From: an uncultured Lachnospiraceae bacterium
Lineage (GTDB): Bacteria; Bacillota; Clostridia; Lachnospirales; Lachnospiraceae
Direction of reading: 5' to 3'
Length of the DNA stretch: 59,977 nt
Assembly (NCBI GenBank): GCA_910587305.1
Contig: CAJUKV010000021.1
Location: 1 to 59,977, forward strand
Below the pieces are notes generated by a model that saw only the letters and a program-made list of their open reading frames with translations, searched no databases and was not told where the DNA came from. Positions within the stretch are counted from its first letter, which is position 1. The number at the start of each line of letters is the position of its first letter. Shown one piece after another: positions 33,776-42,249 of this stretch. The translations under genes and the position numbers were made by a program.

Positions 33776-33856
33776 AAGTTCCTGAATGACAGAAGGAACA
33801 GCGCGTAAGCGCACGTATCGCATATACTTGCATTTGCCGTATATGCGATACATACG
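33776..33856 (+). promoter_or_regulatory. structured leader in front of flgE
   Basis: GTTCCT with AGGAAC (about 33778-33799), then GCGC/GCGC, then a perfect 13-bp stem GTATCGCATATAC (33815-33827) with GTATATGCGATAC (33839-33851). The flgE ribosome binding site AAGGAGG follows 17 nt later. The order of hairpins resembles the leaders of fliR and of the gene at 55906. Confidence 0.7.
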
Positions 33857-33884
33857 GCACGAGATTTAAGGAGGTCATTTCATT

Positions 33885-35456
33885 ATGATGAGATCATTAT
33901 TCTCTGGTGTGGCAGGTTTAAGAACCCACCAGACAAGAATGGACGTAATCGGTAATAATATTGCCAACGTCAACACCACAGCGTACAAGTCACAGTCCAT
34001 GACATTTGCAGATCTGATGTATCAGACCACTCAGGCCGCATCAGGTGCAAACCCGGTAACAGGCGTGGCAGGTACCAATGCAAGACAGATTGGTCTTGGC
34101 GCTAAAACCAGCGCAATCAAGACAAACATCTCCGGCCAGGGCTCAGCCCAGAACACCAACGATCCATTTGACATCATGATCAGCGGAGATGCATTTTTCG
34201 TAGTAAACAACGGATCGGAAAATTTCTTTACAAGAGACGGTTCCTTCTATATCGACGGTAAAGGCAACCTTGCCATGACCAGCAACGGCTACAACGTAAT
34301 GGGCTGGGGCGTAGACCCTGCAAACCCGAACAACATCCAGAAAGCCCGCGTAAAGCCCTTGCGCATTATGACAGAGACAAACATGACCTATCCCCCGGAA
34401 GCGACTTCAAAGGCTACCGTTGGCGGCCTGATTGATAAAAACGATACCGATATCGGAAATTCATTTCCAAAAGGGGATGGCCGCGTGCTTGATTTGGAAT
34501 TTTTCGACAATCAGGGCTATAAATATACGGCCAGAATGAGCGTTCACGCCATCGACGGCGATACGGGACAATTTTTTGTAAGACTGGATGATATCATTGA
34601 CGAAGAAACCGGAAGAACTGTTATGTATCAGACAAATGATGATGGTGAAATCCAGTATGAAATGGACAACTCGACGAATCCGGCTAGTCGTAAGAAAGAT
34701 GAGTTTAACAATGATATTCCCCTGCTGACAGATCTTGGAAAGGAAGTTACGTTTAGTGCAGGCAATAACAGTGTTGGAGCAACATATCCCGCTTGGAATG
34801 ACGCGGATCAGGAATATAATGGGACTGCCACAGCTGTGCCAAGAAGTATGCTGCTAAACTATAGGAATGGTAAGGGTACATTCCAGAGCATTGGCCAGGC
34901 GCATAATGCCGACAAGAACTATACCGGAGTAGGAAATACTACCATCACAATAGGATTTGGCGATAGTAATGCCACGGCCAGATTCGGTGATATCGAAATA
35001 GACTTCTCCGCAACCAGCAACTATGACAACAACGGTGTTGCCACCATCAGCGCATATGCCGGAGATCAGACCGGTTTAGGAGAAGGACGTAAAGAAGGAG
35101 AATTAAGCGGAATCTCCATCCAAAGAGACGGTAAAATATACGCATCCTATGACAACGGTCAGAGAAGACTTTTAGGTCAGATTGCAACCGCATCCTTTGC
35201 AAATCCCTCCGGTCTTTCCAAAGAAGGCGACAACCTTTATTCCGCAACCTTAAACTCAGGTACCTTTGACGGAATTGGAGAGGACATCACGGCAGGCGGC
35301 GGCAAGATGGAATCCGGCGTACTGGAGATGAGTAACGTTGACCTGGCATCCGAATTTACGGAAATGATTACAACCCAGAGAGGCTTCCAGGCCAACAGCC
35401 GAATTATCACCGTATCTGACACCCTGCTCGAAGAATTAACCAACCTGAAGAGATAA
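33885..35456 (+). CDS. flgE: flagellar hook protein FlgE
   Basis: 523 aa. AAGGAGG lies 10 nt before ATG 33885 (a second ATG follows at once). N-terminal rod/hook motif (LFSGVAGLRTHQTRMDVIGNNIANVNTTAYKS), FlgE-type D1 blocks (FFVVNNGSENFFTRDGSFYID), a variable middle region (about 260-390), and the C-terminal helix EMSNVDLASEFTEMITTQRGFQANSRIITVSDTLLEEL. Forms the universal joint between rod and filament. Longer than Salmonella FlgE, mainly from the surface-exposed middle domain. Confidence 0.96.
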   Translation: MMRSLFSGVAGLRTHQTRMDVIGNNIANVNTTAYKSQSMTFADLMYQTTQAASGANPVTGVAGTNARQIGLGAKTSAIKTNISGQGSAQNTNDPFDIMISGDAFFVVNNGSENFFTRDGSFYIDGKGNLAMTSNGYNVMGWGVDPANPNNIQKARVKPLRIMTETNMTYPPEATSKATVGGLIDKNDTDIGNSFPKGDGRVLDLEFFDNQGYKYTARMSVHAIDGDTGQFFVRLDDIIDEETGRTVMYQTNDDGEIQYEMDNSTNPASRKKDEFNNDIPLLTDLGKEVTFSAGNNSVGATYPAWNDADQEYNGTATAVPRSMLLNYRNGKGTFQSIGQAHNADKNYTGVGNTTITIGFGDSNATARFGDIEIDFSATSNYDNNGVATISAYAGDQTGLGEGRKEGELSGISIQRDGKIYASYDNGQRRLLGQIATASFANPSGLSKEGDNLYSATLNSGTFDGIGEDITAGGGKMESGVLEMSNVDLASEFTEMITTQRGFQANSRIITVSDTLLEELTNLKR

Positions 35457-35551
35457 TTCTTAGCATTTATCTGATGCCCATATTGGCATAGAAAAGAATT
35501 ATCCGCAATATAAATAAAAGTATATGAAAGCATATAATACACAAACAAGCC

Positions 35552-35582
35552 AAAGGAACCGGGCCAAAAACCGGTTCCTTTT
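35552..35582 (+). terminator. intrinsic terminator within the fla/che operon
   Basis: AAAGGAACCGG (35552-35562) pairs with CCGGTTCCTTT (35571-35581) and is followed by TTA. About 95 nt after flgE. It would make downstream transcription partial, or mark the end of one transcript. Confidence 0.75.
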
Positions 35583-35640
35583 AGCGTAGTAAATGGATAC
35601 CAACATTTATGAAGTTATTTTATCGGACAGCCAATAAACA

Positions 35641-35775
35641 GCTTGGAAAAACAAAGATTCCAAAAGGAACCCTTATAAAAACGCCAGCGCTTGGCGAGGT
35701 TTTTTCGAGCCTGGCGTCTGCTGCGTTTTTATAGAGCGGGAGCGCGGTGACGTTGGAATATTTGTTTTTCCAAGC
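35641..35775 (+). repeat. large structured element, family D, copy 1
   Basis: Outer stem: GCTTGGAAAAACAAA (35641-35655) pairs perfectly with TTTGTTTTTCCAAGC (35761-35775), extended by TTCCAA/TTGGAA across a 2x2 loop. Inside, TATAAAAACGC (35674-35684) pairs with GCGTTTTTATA (35723-35733), or ACGCCAG with CTGGCGT. The right half plus GCGTCCGC and TAAC is similar to 58584-58632. Lies between the terminator after flgE and flbD; no T-run follows. Confidence 0.75.
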
Positions 35776-35857
35776 GTCCGCTAACAATAACATAAAGAAA
35801 CTGTTAATTAGCATTACTGAAAAAAATTTACAGTAGCGCAGGAGGAAACAAAGTGTT

Positions 35858-36043
35858 ATGATAGAGGTGACCAAAATCAACGGGATAAAAGTTCTAATCA
35901 ATCCCGATTTAATAGAGCTCGTGGAGGAAACTCCCGATACGGTAATAGCATTTACCACGGGCAGAAAAATAATTGTAAAAGAAAGTAGACAAGAAGTAAA
36001 AAATCTTGTAAAATCGTATAGAAAGGATTTTTTTGCGAATTAA
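35858..36043 (+). CDS. flbD: flagellar protein FlbD
   Basis: 61 aa, full length for this small family. Reads IEVTKINGIKVLINPDLIE and VIAFTTGRKIIVKES, the FlbD/YlzI pattern. It lies before motA in most Firmicutes. Function unclear. A GGAGG (35841-35845) lies 12 nt before ATG 35858. Confidence 0.92.
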   Translation: MIEVTKINGIKVLINPDLIELVEETPDTVIAFTTGRKIIVKESRQEVKNLVKSYRKDFFAN

Positions 36044-36062
36044 GGCAAAGGGGTGAGGAATT

Positions 36063-36851
36063 GTGGATATAGCGTCAATTTTAGGGTTAGGACTCTGTTT
36101 TGGGATGTGTGCATTTGGTATTATCAATGCGGCAGGTATTGCGAACATAGGCAGATATGTGGATGTGGCGTCTGCCATTATTACTTTTGGCGGATCTTTC
36201 TTTGCCGTATTGGCATCAAAGTCTCTTGCAGACTACATAGCGGGACTTAAAAGCTTCCTGTTAGTCTTTAAAGCGCCTAATGCGGATACCAGAGAAATGA
36301 TACAAAAGATTATTGACCTGTCCAACATCGCAAGAAAGGAAGGCCTTCTGTCACTGGAGGAGGCCGCATCTAATCTGGACGACGACTTCATGAAAAAGGG
36401 AGTGTTGCTGATTGTAGACGGAACAGACCCGGAATTGGTGCGTGGAATCATGGAAACGGAGTTGGTTAGCACAGAGGATAGACATAAGAATAAGATTGCA
36501 TTTTGGGAGGACTTAGGGGCAATGGGCCCTGCCTGGGGTATGATTGGTACTTTGGTTGGTCTGGTTAACATGCTTTATGAAATGGATAACCCTTCAACAA
36601 TCGGACCTTCCATGGCGGTAGCGCTTATTACGACCCTGTATGGTTCCCTTTTGGCAAACTGGATATGTGCGCCGGTTGCAGGTAAGTTAAAATCAAATAA
36701 TGCCAGTGAGATTATGCTCAAAGAGATTATGATTGAAGGTCTCCTTTCCATCCAGGCGGGTGAAAATCCCAGGGTAATAGAGGAGAAACTCAAGTCATTC
36801 ATGGCGCCGGGCGACCGAGTGCTGGATGACGGAGGTGATGAGAATGGCTAA
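36063..36851 (+). CDS. motA: flagellar stator protein MotA
   Basis: 262 aa, starting GTG 36063 after GGGGTGAGGAATT. Four membrane segments (starts LGLGLCFGMCAFGIINAAG, then ASAIITFGGSFFAVLAS, with the last two around 150-200: WGMIGTLVGLVNMLYEM and MAVALITTLYGSLLANWI). The proline-bearing TM3/TM4 pair is present. Together with MotB it forms the ion channel that drives the motor; cytoplasmic charges act on FliG. Overlaps motB by 8 nt. Confidence 0.96.
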   Translation: MDIASILGLGLCFGMCAFGIINAAGIANIGRYVDVASAIITFGGSFFAVLASKSLADYIAGLKSFLLVFKAPNADTREMIQKIIDLSNIARKEGLLSLEEAASNLDDDFMKKGVLLIVDGTDPELVRGIMETELVSTEDRHKNKIAFWEDLGAMGPAWGMIGTLVGLVNMLYEMDNPSTIGPSMAVALITTLYGSLLANWICAPVAGKLKSNNASEIMLKEIMIEGLLSIQAGENPRVIEEKLKSFMAPGDRVLDDGGDENG

Positions 36852-37650
36852 GAGAAAACCGGATGAACCACCAAAAGGCGCTCCGGCTTGGCAATCAACC
36901 TTTGCAGACCTTATGAATTTGCTTCTTTGTTTTTTTGTCATGCTGTTTTCCATGTCAACAATGGACGCGCAGAAGTTTGAACAGCTGGCAGCATCCTTTA
37001 ATCAGACATTCAGCATTTTTACTGCGGGCGCCTCGGCAATTGGCGATGGTATGCTAATCAGTAACGGGGTAAGCCAATTAAACGAGCTGGATAATTACAT
37101 AAACAGCACGGGCAGGGATGCGGAAGGGGATATGATACCGGAAGACTTAAAAACCGCCGTGGAAGTTATGGAAGAAGCTAAGCTTAAGGAATCGGAGGAG
37201 CTGGCAGAAAAGGTAGAAGAAGCTTTAGAGGAAAGAAATCTGGATAAAGAAGTGGATATTGAATTTACTTCTCAGTATGTGCAGCTTACATTAAACGGAG
37301 CGCTTTTATTTGATTCGGGAAGTGTGGAGATTAAGGAAGAAGCGGAGCCGTTAATGGAGCAGCTTGGAGTTATTTTACAGAGATTCAGCGAAGGCGTTAT
37401 AGAAATAGAAGGTCATACGGATAATGTACCGATGTCAGGCGCAAAATATTCAAACAATGATGAATTGAGCAGCGGCAGGGCTTTGTCAGTTTTCTATTAT
37501 CTGGAAGATAACACTACTTTGGACATGAGTAAGATTAAGCATTCGGGCAGAGGGGAGTACATTCCGATTGCAGACAATTCCTCGGATGAAGGAAGATCAA
37601 AAAACAGGCGTGTTGAAATAAAAATTTATAATGCGTTAAGTTCCTATTGA
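36844..37650 (+). CDS. motB: flagellar stator protein MotB
   Basis: 268 aa. The frame is open from 36826, but GGAGGTGAT (36831-36839) fixes the start at ATG 36844, inside the end of motA. Single membrane helix with the ion-carrying aspartate D22 in STFADLMNLLLCFFVMLFS. OmpA-type peptidoglycan-binding domain at the C-terminus (FDSGSVEIKEEAEPL, IEIEGHTDNVPM, SSGRALSVFYYL, GRGEYIPIADN, SKNRRVEIKI). The ion specificity cannot be settled by eye. It anchors the stator to the cell wall. Confidence 0.96.
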   Translation: MAKRKPDEPPKGAPAWQSTFADLMNLLLCFFVMLFSMSTMDAQKFEQLAASFNQTFSIFTAGASAIGDGMLISNGVSQLNELDNYINSTGRDAEGDMIPEDLKTAVEVMEEAKLKESEELAEKVEEALEERNLDKEVDIEFTSQYVQLTLNGALLFDSGSVEIKEEAEPLMEQLGVILQRFSEGVIEIEGHTDNVPMSGAKYSNNDELSSGRALSVFYYLEDNTTLDMSKIKHSGRGEYIPIADNSSDEGRSKNRRVEIKIYNALSSY

Positions 37651-37669
37651 CAGAGAAAGGCTGTATACT

Positions 37670-37745
37670 GTGAAAAATAAATTTTTCACGGACCAAATTT
37701 GTGCTGACGCCAAAATTTGCAGGTGTTGGCAGCATGGAGGATACT
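37670..37745 (+). repeat. structured leader, family C, copy 2 (before fliL)
   Basis: GTGAAAAAT (37670-37678) pairs with ATTTTTCAC (37681-37689); CAAATTT (37694-37700) pairs with AAATTTG (37713-37719); then GGTGTTGGCAGCATGGAGG. From AAATTTG to GGAGGAT it is clearly similar to the leader at 33303-33350, whereas the first hairpin differs in sequence. Confidence 0.75.
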
Positions 37746-38264
37746 ATGAAAAGAAATTTGATTTCAATTTTGATATTAGTATTGCTAATTGTAAACATTG
37801 TTCTTACTGCGATTATGATGTTCAGTGTAACCGGCACAAACAGAAAGACGGCGGAGCTGGTAAGCGATATTGCTTCGGCAATCAGTCTTGATATGAGCAG
37901 CGGTTACGCGGGTGGAGAAGTGGTAGCGGCGGTGCCTTTAGAGGACACTACGACCTATACGATTGCTGATTTACAGATCCCTATGAAGAGAGCGGAGGGA
38001 GACGAGAAGGATCATTACGGGGTGATTACCGTGACTCTGTCCATGAACAGTAAACATGATGATTACAAAACTTATGGGGAAGGAGATCTTTCCGGCAGGG
38101 AGGATTTAATCAGAGGACAGATTTTTGAATTGGTTGGGAAATATACAATGGATGAGGCAAAGGCGAATTCGGAACAGCTAAAAAGTGAGATACTAAGAAA
38201 TGTTCAGGAGCTTTTTGGTTCGGATTTTATTTTTGATGTAACACTGGTCGCACTTTATCAGTAA
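37746..38264 (+). CDS. fliL: flagellar basal-body-associated protein FliL
   Basis: 172 aa. ATGGAGGATACT fixes the start at ATG 37746; the frame upstream is non-coding leader. One N-terminal membrane segment (about 4-26, LISILILVLLIVNIVLTAIMMF) and an extracytoplasmic stomatin-like FliL domain (GVITVTLSMNSKHDDY, then a C-terminal VQELFGSDFIFDVTLVALYQ). Sequence is divergent from model FliL proteins. It sits around the stator and supports torque. Position between motB and fliM agrees. Confidence 0.88.
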   Translation: MKRNLISILILVLLIVNIVLTAIMMFSVTGTNRKTAELVSDIASAISLDMSSGYAGGEVVAAVPLEDTTTYTIADLQIPMKRAEGDEKDHYGVITVTLSMNSKHDDYKTYGEGDLSGREDLIRGQIFELVGKYTMDEAKANSEQLKSEILRNVQELFGSDFIFDVTLVALYQ

Positions 38265-38313
38265 ATGCCGTGTGAACAGAATATTTCGGCAGAGATGAAG
38301 GAGGTGTAAGCCG

Positions 38314-39294
38314 GTGAGTGATATATTATCTCAAAGTGAGATAGATAGTCTTCTGGCAGCCATGAGCAGTGGCGAGCTGGATGTTGAGCAGATGCCGGAA
38401 AAAGGGGATAGACAAGTAAAAAACTATGATTTTAAGAGACCCGCGAAGTTCTCGAAAGAGCACTTGCGAACACTTGAAATTATTTATGAACATTATGGTA
38501 GACTGCTTTCCACTAATCTACCGGTTTATTTAAGAAAAAGTATTCAGGTATCAGTGTCAAGCTCTGAGACGTTTACTTTTTCGGAATTTTCCAATGCACT
38601 TTCAAATCCTGTAATACTTAGTATAGTGGATTTTCAACCTTTAAACGGTAATATTATTATAGAGCTGTCTTCTAACTTGGGTTTTGCAATGATTGACCGA
38701 ATGTTAGGGGGACAGGGGATGCCTCTTGAGAAAAACAGAGATTTTTCAGAGATAGAGCTTTCGATTTTAGACAGGTTGATGTCAATCTGTCTGCAGCATA
38801 TGCGAGAACCATGGAAAAATGTGGTTGAAGTAAATCCGGTGCTGGAGAGGATTGAGACCAATGCCCAGTTCGCTCAGGTGATTGCGCCAAGCGATATGGT
38901 TGCCATCGTTTCCTTTAACATCAAGATAGGCGATGTGGAGGGGTACATGAATGTTTGTCTTCCTTATTTTACTCTGGAAGATGTGATGGATAAGTTGAAT
39001 ACGAAGTATTGGTATTCGACGATGCAAAAAGATGATACAATTAATTATGAACAGCAACTTGAATCGCTTATTAAGCGAATTGATATACCTGTAAGGGCAG
39101 TGCTGGGGAAAAGCCAGGTGTCCGTAAGTGATTTCCTGAATTTGCAGATTGGGGATATTATAAGGCTGGATACAAAAGTGGACTCAGAAATGAGGGTTTA
39201 TGTGGGAAATATCAGAAAGTTTACCGCACTTCCAGGTTCTAGCAGGGATAGTTACGCAGTTCAGGTGACGAAAGTGATCAGAGAGGAGGAATAA
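38314..39294 (+). CDS. fliM: flagellar motor switch protein FliM
   Basis: 326 aa, starting GTG 38314 after AAGGAGGTGTAAGCCG. N-terminal CheY-binding peptide SDILSQSEIDSLLAAM. Middle CheC-like domain with FGAM-type region (NPVILSIVDFQPLNGNIIIELSSN and MIDRMLGGQG), C-terminal SpoA/FliN domain (IPVRAVLGKSQVSVSDFLNLQIGDIIRLD). Binds CheY-P and reverses rotation. Overlap-free with fliY, 3 nt apart. Confidence 0.97.
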   Translation: MSDILSQSEIDSLLAAMSSGELDVEQMPEKGDRQVKNYDFKRPAKFSKEHLRTLEIIYEHYGRLLSTNLPVYLRKSIQVSVSSSETFTFSEFSNALSNPVILSIVDFQPLNGNIIIELSSNLGFAMIDRMLGGQGMPLEKNRDFSEIELSILDRLMSICLQHMREPWKNVVEVNPVLERIETNAQFAQVIAPSDMVAIVSFNIKIGDVEGYMNVCLPYFTLEDVMDKLNTKYWYSTMQKDDTINYEQQLESLIKRIDIPVRAVLGKSQVSVSDFLNLQIGDIIRLDTKVDSEMRVYVGNIRKFTALPGSSRDSYAVQVTKVIREEE

Positions 39295-39297
39295 GGT

Positions 39298-40533
39298 ATG
39301 GACGGAGGAGTACTGTCACAGGATGAAATACAGGCACTGCTTTCAGGTATGGATTTGTCCGAAAAGGCAGAAGATGAAAAGCCGAAAGAGAATGTGGCGG
39401 AAACAGCGGTAGACAGTGACGATGAAGAGCTGCTTACCGAAGTGGAAAAGGATGCAATTGGGGAAATTGCCAATATCAGTTTAGGATCTTCGGCAACTAC
39501 TTTGTTTTCCCTGGTAAATACGAAGGTTGATATCACTACCCCTACTGTTATGATAGCGGATTGGAATTCGGTGGTGGCGGATTATGAACGTCCTTGCGTT
39601 TTCATCCAGATTCGTTATACGACCGGTTTGCACGGTTCTAATATCATGATCCTGAAAGAACATGATGTGAAAATTATTGCAGATTTAATGATGGGCGGTG
39701 ATGGCAGTAATACGGAGGGCGAGCTTGGCGAGCTTCATCTTAGCGCTATTTCAGAGGCTATGAATCAGATGATGGGCGCTGCGGCCACTTCCATGTCCAC
39801 CATGCTTGGAAAAATGATAGATATCAGCCCCCCAAATGCCACTTTAATAGATTTGAATGATATTGCAACGGGCGGTGAAATAGATCCGTTTTTGCAGGGC
39901 AAATTTGTAAAAATATCATTCAGAATGCAGATAGGGGATTTGGTGGACAGCACTATTATGCAATTATACCCTATTGACTTTGCAAAGAGTTTGTACGATA
40001 CTTTTGCTGTGACGAAAGAACCGGCGTCTTCGCCGTCCGCGCCGCAGCCGGAACCTTATACGGCGCCTGCCGTAAATGAGCCAATGCAGCAGATGAATGC
40101 AGGTCAGGCTGATATGGGATATGCACAAGGAAATCCTCAGATGGGAATGGGAAATCCCCAGATGATGGGGATGAACGGAATGCCCATGATGGGAATGCCG
40201 GGAATGAATATGGGGTACCCACAGATGAATATGCAGGGAATGAATGTACAGCCCGCACAATTCCAGAATTTTAATAACAACATGGGAGGTGCACCCGGGC
40301 GGGAAAATATTGGTTTAATCAGAGATGTACCTTTAGATGTGACAGTGGAGCTTGGCAGAACAAAGAAATCCATTTCGGAAATATTGGACTTCGCACCGGG
40401 AACAATTATTGAGCTTGACAGGATAGCCGGTGAACCTATAGATGTACTTGTAAATGGCAAGTTTGTAGCGAAAGGCGAGGTTGTGGTGATTGAAGAAAGT
40501 TTTGGCATCCGCGTAACCGAAATAATTAATTAA
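39298..40533 (+). CDS. fliY: flagellar motor switch phosphatase FliY (CheC-like domain plus FliN domain)
   Basis: 411 aa. N-terminal CheY-binding peptide (VLSQDEIQALLSGM). CheC-type phosphatase domain with both D/S-x3-E-x2-N sites: DAIGEIAN (about residue 50) and SAISEAMN (about 150). Then a Met/Gln/Asn/Gly-rich linker (about 255-335) with repeats like NPQMGMG and MMGMPGMNMG, and a C-terminal FliN domain (PLDVTVELGRTKKSISEILDFAPGTIIELD). Hydrolyses CheY-P at the switch and forms the C-ring base. The linker is unusually long and methionine-rich. Confidence 0.95.
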   Translation: MDGGVLSQDEIQALLSGMDLSEKAEDEKPKENVAETAVDSDDEELLTEVEKDAIGEIANISLGSSATTLFSLVNTKVDITTPTVMIADWNSVVADYERPCVFIQIRYTTGLHGSNIMILKEHDVKIIADLMMGGDGSNTEGELGELHLSAISEAMNQMMGAAATSMSTMLGKMIDISPPNATLIDLNDIATGGEIDPFLQGKFVKISFRMQIGDLVDSTIMQLYPIDFAKSLYDTFAVTKEPASSPSAPQPEPYTAPAVNEPMQQMNAGQADMGYAQGNPQMGMGNPQMMGMNGMPMMGMPGMNMGYPQMNMQGMNVQPAQFQNFNNNMGGAPGRENIGLIRDVPLDVTVELGRTKKSISEILDFAPGTIIELDRIAGEPIDVLVNGKFVAKGEVVVIEESFGIRVTEIIN

Positions 40534-40550
40534 AAAATAGGAGAAAAGAA

Positions 40551-40913
40551 ATGGCAAAAAATATTTTGATTGTTGATGATGCTGCGTTTATGCGAATGAT
40601 GATCAAGGACATTCTCACAAAGAATGGCTATAACGTAGTAGGGGAAGCAGAAAACGGCGCAAAGGCTTTTGAAAAGTATAATGAGTTAAAGCCCGATTTA
40701 GTGCTTATGGATATCACTATGCCGGAAGTTGACGGTATTGCCGCCCTTAAGATGATTATGGGTGCGAATCCCAGTGCAAAGGTTATTATGTGTTCGGCAA
40801 TGGGACAGCAGGCCATGGTTATTGACGCAATTCATTCAGGCGCGAAGGATTTTATTGTAAAACCCTTCCAGCCTGACCGTGTTTTGGAAGCGGTAAAGAA
40901 AGTAGTTGGCTAA
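40551..40913 (+). CDS. cheY: chemotaxis response regulator CheY
   Basis: 120 aa, single receiver domain. Acidic pair D9/D10 in ILIVDDAAFMR, phosphorylation site D54 in LVLMDITMPEVDG, S82 in MCSAMG and K104 in FIVKPFQP. Signals from CheA to FliM/FliY. AGGAGAAAAGAA precedes ATG 40551. Gene lies in the switch cluster, as in Bacillus. Confidence 0.97.
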   Translation: MAKNILIVDDAAFMRMMIKDILTKNGYNVVGEAENGAKAFEKYNELKPDLVLMDITMPEVDGIAALKMIMGANPSAKVIMCSAMGQQAMVIDAIHSGAKDFIVKPFQPDRVLEAVKKVVG

Positions 40914-40914
40914 T

Positions 40915-41283
40915 ATGCTGCTGACAACTGTTTCAAAAGCGGACAGCTATGTCCAATTTATGACAGTGCTTATTCTTTTTGTTTTCGTTCTTGCCATCAC
41001 CTATCTGGTTACCAGATGGATAGCCGGGTATCAAAAGGGAAAAATGGTATATGGGAATCTGGAGATAATAGAGACCTGCCGGATTGCTCCTAATAAGTAT
41101 ATTCAAATTGTAAGGGCGGGAACAAAATACCTTGTAGTTGCTGTTGGAAAGGACGAGGTACACATGCTTTCAGAACTTTCAGAATCTGAACTTGAGTTTC
41201 CCCAAAATACCGAAGGGCGGATAACAGATTTTGCCAGTATTTTGGATAAAGTCAAGAATCTGAAGGAAAAAGATAAAAATTAA
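40915..41283 (+). CDS. fliO: flagellar biosynthetic protein FliO
   Basis: 122 aa. ATG 40915 follows the cheY stop by 1 nt (an in-frame TTG lies within cheY); translation is probably coupled, as the ribosome binding site is poor. One membrane segment (about 13-34, MTVLILFVFVLAITYLVTRWI), then the FliO cytoplasmic domain (MVYGNLEIIETCRIAPNKYIQIVRAGTKYLVVAV). Helps assemble the FliP/FliQ/FliR export gate. Confidence 0.9.
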   Translation: MLLTTVSKADSYVQFMTVLILFVFVLAITYLVTRWIAGYQKGKMVYGNLEIIETCRIAPNKYIQIVRAGTKYLVVAVGKDEVHMLSELSESELEFPQNTEGRITDFASILDKVKNLKEKDKN

Positions 41284-41288
41284 GGATA

Positions 41289-41337
41289 GGTAACAGAACG
41301 AAAAATAAGCAAATTACTTATTTTTCAGTCTGTTATC
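41289..41337 (+). promoter_or_regulatory. perfect hairpin in the fliP leader
   Basis: TAACAGA (41291-41297) pairs with TCTGTTA (41329-41335); after a 2x2 loop GAAAAATAAG (41300-41309) pairs with CTTATTTTTC (41317-41326). It is followed by GGAAGCATGGGAG, the same end as the family C leaders, and the fliP start. No T-run follows. Confidence 0.75.
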
Positions 41338-41357
41338 GGAAGCATGGGAGAACCGGT

Positions 41358-42224
41358 ATGAAAAGTAGTTTTACTACAAAAATAGTAAGGAAGATGGTAT
41401 GCCTGCTGATGACGGTAGGCATATTGTGTATTATTCCCACCCTGTCAGTTAAGGCTGCTGCGGCCGATTCTGATCTGATAGGTTCTCAGGAGGAAAGAAC
41501 CAATATAGATGAACCGGGCAGCGCTCAGTCAAGGGAAGATTTATCGGAATTAAATATTGCGAACAATTTAACGGTCACGGTAAATAATGGTAATGGCGAG
41601 GTCAATGCAAATCTTCGGATTTTGCTCACGCTTACACTGATAGCTTTAGCGCCGGTGTTATTGATTACCCTTACTTCCTTTACCAGAACCATTATTGTTT
41701 TGCATTTTACCAGAGCAGCCCTCAATACGCAGACAGCTCCGCCTAATCAGGTGATGCTTGGGATTGCTTTATTTTTGACGTACTTTATTATGCAGCCTAC
41801 GCTTGCCAGGATTTATGAAGAAGCCGTGGTTCCTTTCGAAGCAGGTGAGATCACTCAGGAGGAATTTTTTACGGCGGGAGCAAAGCCTCTGCGGGATTTT
41901 ATGTATACCCAGACCCAAACCCAGGATGTAAGGGTGTTTTTGGATATTTCAGGTCAGGAGTGGGACGGCGAGTTAGACAGCATCCCGTTTTCCGTGCTTG
42001 TTCCAAGTTTTATTATCGGAGAACTGCGGGAAGCATTTATCATAGGGTTTATTATTTATATCCCTTTTATTGTAATTGATATGGTTGTGGCGTCCACTCT
42101 CATGAGTATGGGTATGATGATGCTGCCGCCAACAACAATTTCCATGCCGTTTAAAATATTATTGTTTGTGCTTGCGGACGGATGGAATTTGATTATTGTA
42201 CACCTGGTTGAAACTTTTTACTGA
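41358..42224 (+). CDS. fliP: flagellar export gate protein FliP
   Basis: 288 aa. GGGAGAACCGGT precedes ATG 41358. N-terminal signal peptide (about 1-34, KMVCLLMTVGILCIIPTLSVKA), then the FliP core with ILLTLTLIALAPVLLITLTSFTRTIIVLHFTRAALNTQTAPPNQ split over residues about 90-135 and the typical VPSFIIGELREAFIIGFIIYIPFIVIDMVVAS and MMMLPPTTISMPFKILLFVLADGW. Pentamer core of the export channel. Confidence 0.96.
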   Translation: MKSSFTTKIVRKMVCLLMTVGILCIIPTLSVKAAAADSDLIGSQEERTNIDEPGSAQSREDLSELNIANNLTVTVNNGNGEVNANLRILLTLTLIALAPVLLITLTSFTRTIIVLHFTRAALNTQTAPPNQVMLGIALFLTYFIMQPTLARIYEEAVVPFEAGEITQEEFFTAGAKPLRDFMYTQTQTQDVRVFLDISGQEWDGELDSIPFSVLVPSFIIGELREAFIIGFIIYIPFIVIDMVVASTLMSMGMMMLPPTTISMPFKILLFVLADGWNLIIVHLVETFY

Positions 42225-42249
42225 CAAAACCCGGAAAGGATGAGAGAGA

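Noticed and set aside
40551..40913. CheY gene as part of a fused CheB receiver
   Set aside because: It is a full stand-alone CheY next to fliY and far from the cheB gene, with its own ribosome binding site.
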